The notes beneath the pieces were generated by a model, which was given only the letters and a program-made list of their open reading frames with translations, ran no database searches and was not told the origin of the DNA. A stretch of DNA of 64,000 nt from Croceivirga sp. (GTDB lineage: Bacteria; Bacteroidota; Bacteroidia; Flavobacteriales; Flavobacteriaceae), in the NCBI GenBank assembly GCA_028284285.1, contig JANQSA010000085.1, positions 124,001-188,000 of the forward strand. The letters run 5' to 3'. The position numbers and the translations under genes are program-made. The first letter of the stretch is position 1. Every line of letters begins with the position of its first letter. Shown here in pieces: positions 62,770 through 64,000 of this stretch.

Positions 62770-63459
62770 GATGTAGAAGATAACCCCTATTCTGATAGGT
62801 CTTACATTGAGCTGCTGTCCCTCAAATACGGCATTGCTGTCCATCAGATCCCTTAGCGACCAGTAGAAATGCAGGTTCCAGGTGTTGTATCCAAAATTAA
62901 CTATCCAACCAAATTGCCACTGTTCTATATTGGGAACTGAGAAAGCAGTATCTCCTTCATCTGTCACTACTTTCGCCCTGCGGGAAAAAAGATATTCCGC
63001 TTTAAATCCCGTGTACACCCGCCAAAACTTGTACGCAATCGGATTGGAGGTACGCCATCTGATCTCCAAAGGAAATTCTATGGCATGGGTTTCTAATTTA
63101 CTGCGATTAACTTCCTCCTGTTCCAATGGCAATCGATATACTATTCCCCCCGGTGTTTCCACGGCCACAATATTGGTGTAATACGAATTGGTGGCGTAAC
63201 CAAAACCCAGACCCAATCCAAAATTCCGTGCTTTGTTAAGTGGAATATCCTTTATAAATCCCAGCTGTACATTATAAGACAGGCTTTGCTGAACGACACT
63301 TCCGGGCTTATCCAGTAAAAAATTATAGGCAAAGGCGGCATAGAATTGATCTTCGAGATACTTTTCATCATAAGTGCCATCTGTTGATGTCTGCTGCGCG
63401 AGAACTACAGCGCACCCCAGGAGAAAAAATGTCATTGTTATTACCACCCATCGAAACAT
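62764..63459 (-). CDS. porT: PorT-like outer-membrane beta-barrel protein (type IX secretion)
   Basis: 231 residues from ATG 63459 (MFRWVVITMTFFLLGCAVVLAQ is the signal); the longer frame to 63534 would overlap exbD. The mature part is an eight-strand-type barrel with aromatic-rich strands (FYAAFAYNFLLDKPGSVVQQSLSYNVQLGFIKDIPLN, FGLGLGFGYATNSYY) and a HAIEFPLEIRW strand typical of PorT/SprT proteins of gliding and type IX secretion. Name by pattern and by its place after exbD. Could be a general porin family member. Confidence 0.75.
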   Translation of the reverse strand: MFRWVVITMTFFLLGCAVVLAQQTSTDGTYDEKYLEDQFYAAFAYNFLLDKPGSVVQQSLSYNVQLGFIKDIPLNKARNFGLGLGFGYATNSYYTNIVAVETPGGIVYRLPLEQEEVNRSKLETHAIEFPLEIRWRTSNPIAYKFWRVYTGFKAEYLFSRRAKVVTDEGDTAFSVPNIEQWQFGWIVNFGYNTWNLHFYWSLRDLMDSNAVFEGQQLNVRPIRIGVIFYIL

Positions 63460-63511
63460 GCCACAAATTAAACAAAAAACCCTGGTAACGCCTTTAAAGG
63501 TTTTTAGGCAG

Positions 63512-63994
63512 CTACTCAATATTTTGAAAAACATCTCCCTGAACGGTAGTGTAATTAATCTTTAAAAGGTTTATGCTTTGTAATTCTTCCTTGAGATCAA
63601 GAATAATTCCCATTTTAATGGTTTTGTCTGCCTTGATCGATACCATCGCAGATTTTCTAAGGTGTTCCGGCATTAAATACAACTCCCGTAAGGCATTAGA
63701 CGCAATTTGATCCATACTTACAAACGTATTTCCTAATTGAATTCGAGGTGCCGTGCCCAGAAGTGTCTCCTGCCCGTCTTTTGGTTTTCCCACATATATT
63801 TCAATAATATTATCAACCTTCATCAGTCTTTCGGCTTCTGTGGCGAGGGGCAAGGTGTTCTCCACCATTATTTGCTGATTATTGATCGTTACCACGGTCA
63901 TAAAAAAGAATAGTAAAATGAATACAATGTCCGGTAACGAGGCTGTGGATATTGCAGGCAACTTGTTTTTCCTAAATGTTCTCAAGCTTGACAT
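63512..63994 (-). CDS. ExbD/TolR-family biopolymer transport protein
   Basis: 160 residues. A short cytoplasmic start, one membrane helix (about 22-40, LPDIVFILLFFFMTVV) with the proton-path D22, and a periplasmic domain with SMVSIKADKTIKMGIILDLKEELQ. Works with ExbB/TolQ-type proteins to convert proton force into movement of an outer-membrane partner. In flavobacteria exbD genes before porT are typical; the preceding genes lie beyond the right edge. Start ATG 63994 is six bases inside the window. Confidence 0.92.
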   Translation of the reverse strand: MSSLRTFRKNKLPAISTASLPDIVFILLFFFMTVVTINNQQIMVENTLPLATEAERLMKVDNIIEIYVGKPKDGQETLLGTAPRIQLGNTFVSMDQIASNALRELYLMPEHLRKSAMVSIKADKTIKMGIILDLKEELQSINLLKINYTTVQGDVFQNIE

Positions 63995-64000
63995 GGATGT

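Overview
The window is chromosomal DNA from a member of the Bacteroidota, most likely a marine Flavobacteriaceae. Evidence: near-perfect TTTG-N19-TAnnTTTG promoters in front of rplM and a tRNA-Gln gene; PorT-like and ExbD proteins of the type IX secretion/gliding apparatus; a DUF2723 (GT117) membrane glycosyltransferase; a CBM9-DUF5916 outer-membrane protein; LytS/LytTR signalling; DUF4097 proteins; and many SPII lipoproteins. The genus cannot be named from sequence alone.

Layout. 1-2.2 kb: start of a TonB-type outer-membrane protein, divergent from a LytS/LytTR two-component pair. 2.4-11.4 kb: envelope and periplasmic proteins (HtrA-like protease, lipoprotein, an exported SurE-like nucleotidase, a tricorn-like protease, a GNAT enzyme, a FAS1 lipoprotein), with unusually rich intergenic repeats. 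11.5-25.2 kb: tRNA-Gln, DUF2723 protein, a cysteine-less thioredoxin, metallophosphoesterase, polA, a CpcT/CpeT-like lipoprotein, a small unlisted gene, and class II ribonucleotide reductase. 25.2-32.7 kb: a DJ-1/PfpI protein plus NAD(P)-binding protein divergent from an HxlR regulator, then a MarR regulator divergent from a tyrosine-degradation operon (hpd, hmgA, fahA, flavin reductase, aminotransferase). 33.6-36.1 kb: nadA-nadB. 36.5-43.9 kb: an AT-rich, all-minus accessory block with a transglutaminase-like lipoprotein, a putative permuted papain-fold lipoprotein, a LuxR-type response regulator and an O-antigen-ligase-like protein with TPRs. 44.3-47 kb: DUF5916 protein. 47.2-64 kb: a core translation block (rplM, rpsI, rpsB, tsf, pyrH, frr, asnS), an MMPL/RND protein, rpoN, a membrane protein, and porT-like and exbD genes. 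The tsf and pyrH genes, usually close, are split by 4.8 kb of minus-strand genes (beta-lactamase family protein, two DUF4097 proteins, a HEAT-repeat anti-sigma-like protein and an ECF sigma factor).

How genes work together. The tyrosine operon runs from 4-hydroxyphenylpyruvate to fumarate and acetoacetate but shows no maleylacetoacetate isomerase; an 18-bp perfect palindrome over the hpd promoter is the likely MarR operator. NadA and NadB make quinolinate. ECF sigma, anti-sigma and the DUF4097 pair look like one envelope-stress operon. ExbD plus PorT-like protein fit the energised gliding/secretion machinery.

Most notable: an in-frame TAG that cuts a TPR tail from the beta-lactamase family protein; a 161-bp MITE-like hairpin element abutting the MMPL stop codon; a dispersed intergenic repeat family whose hairpin shows compensatory base changes; ribosomal protein S2 fused to a repeat linker and a helix-hairpin-helix domain; and a dispersed-repeat-like insertion inside the polA linker. 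No single wholly new system could be demonstrated; the best candidate for uncharacterised biology is the AT-rich block at 36.5-43.9 kb.
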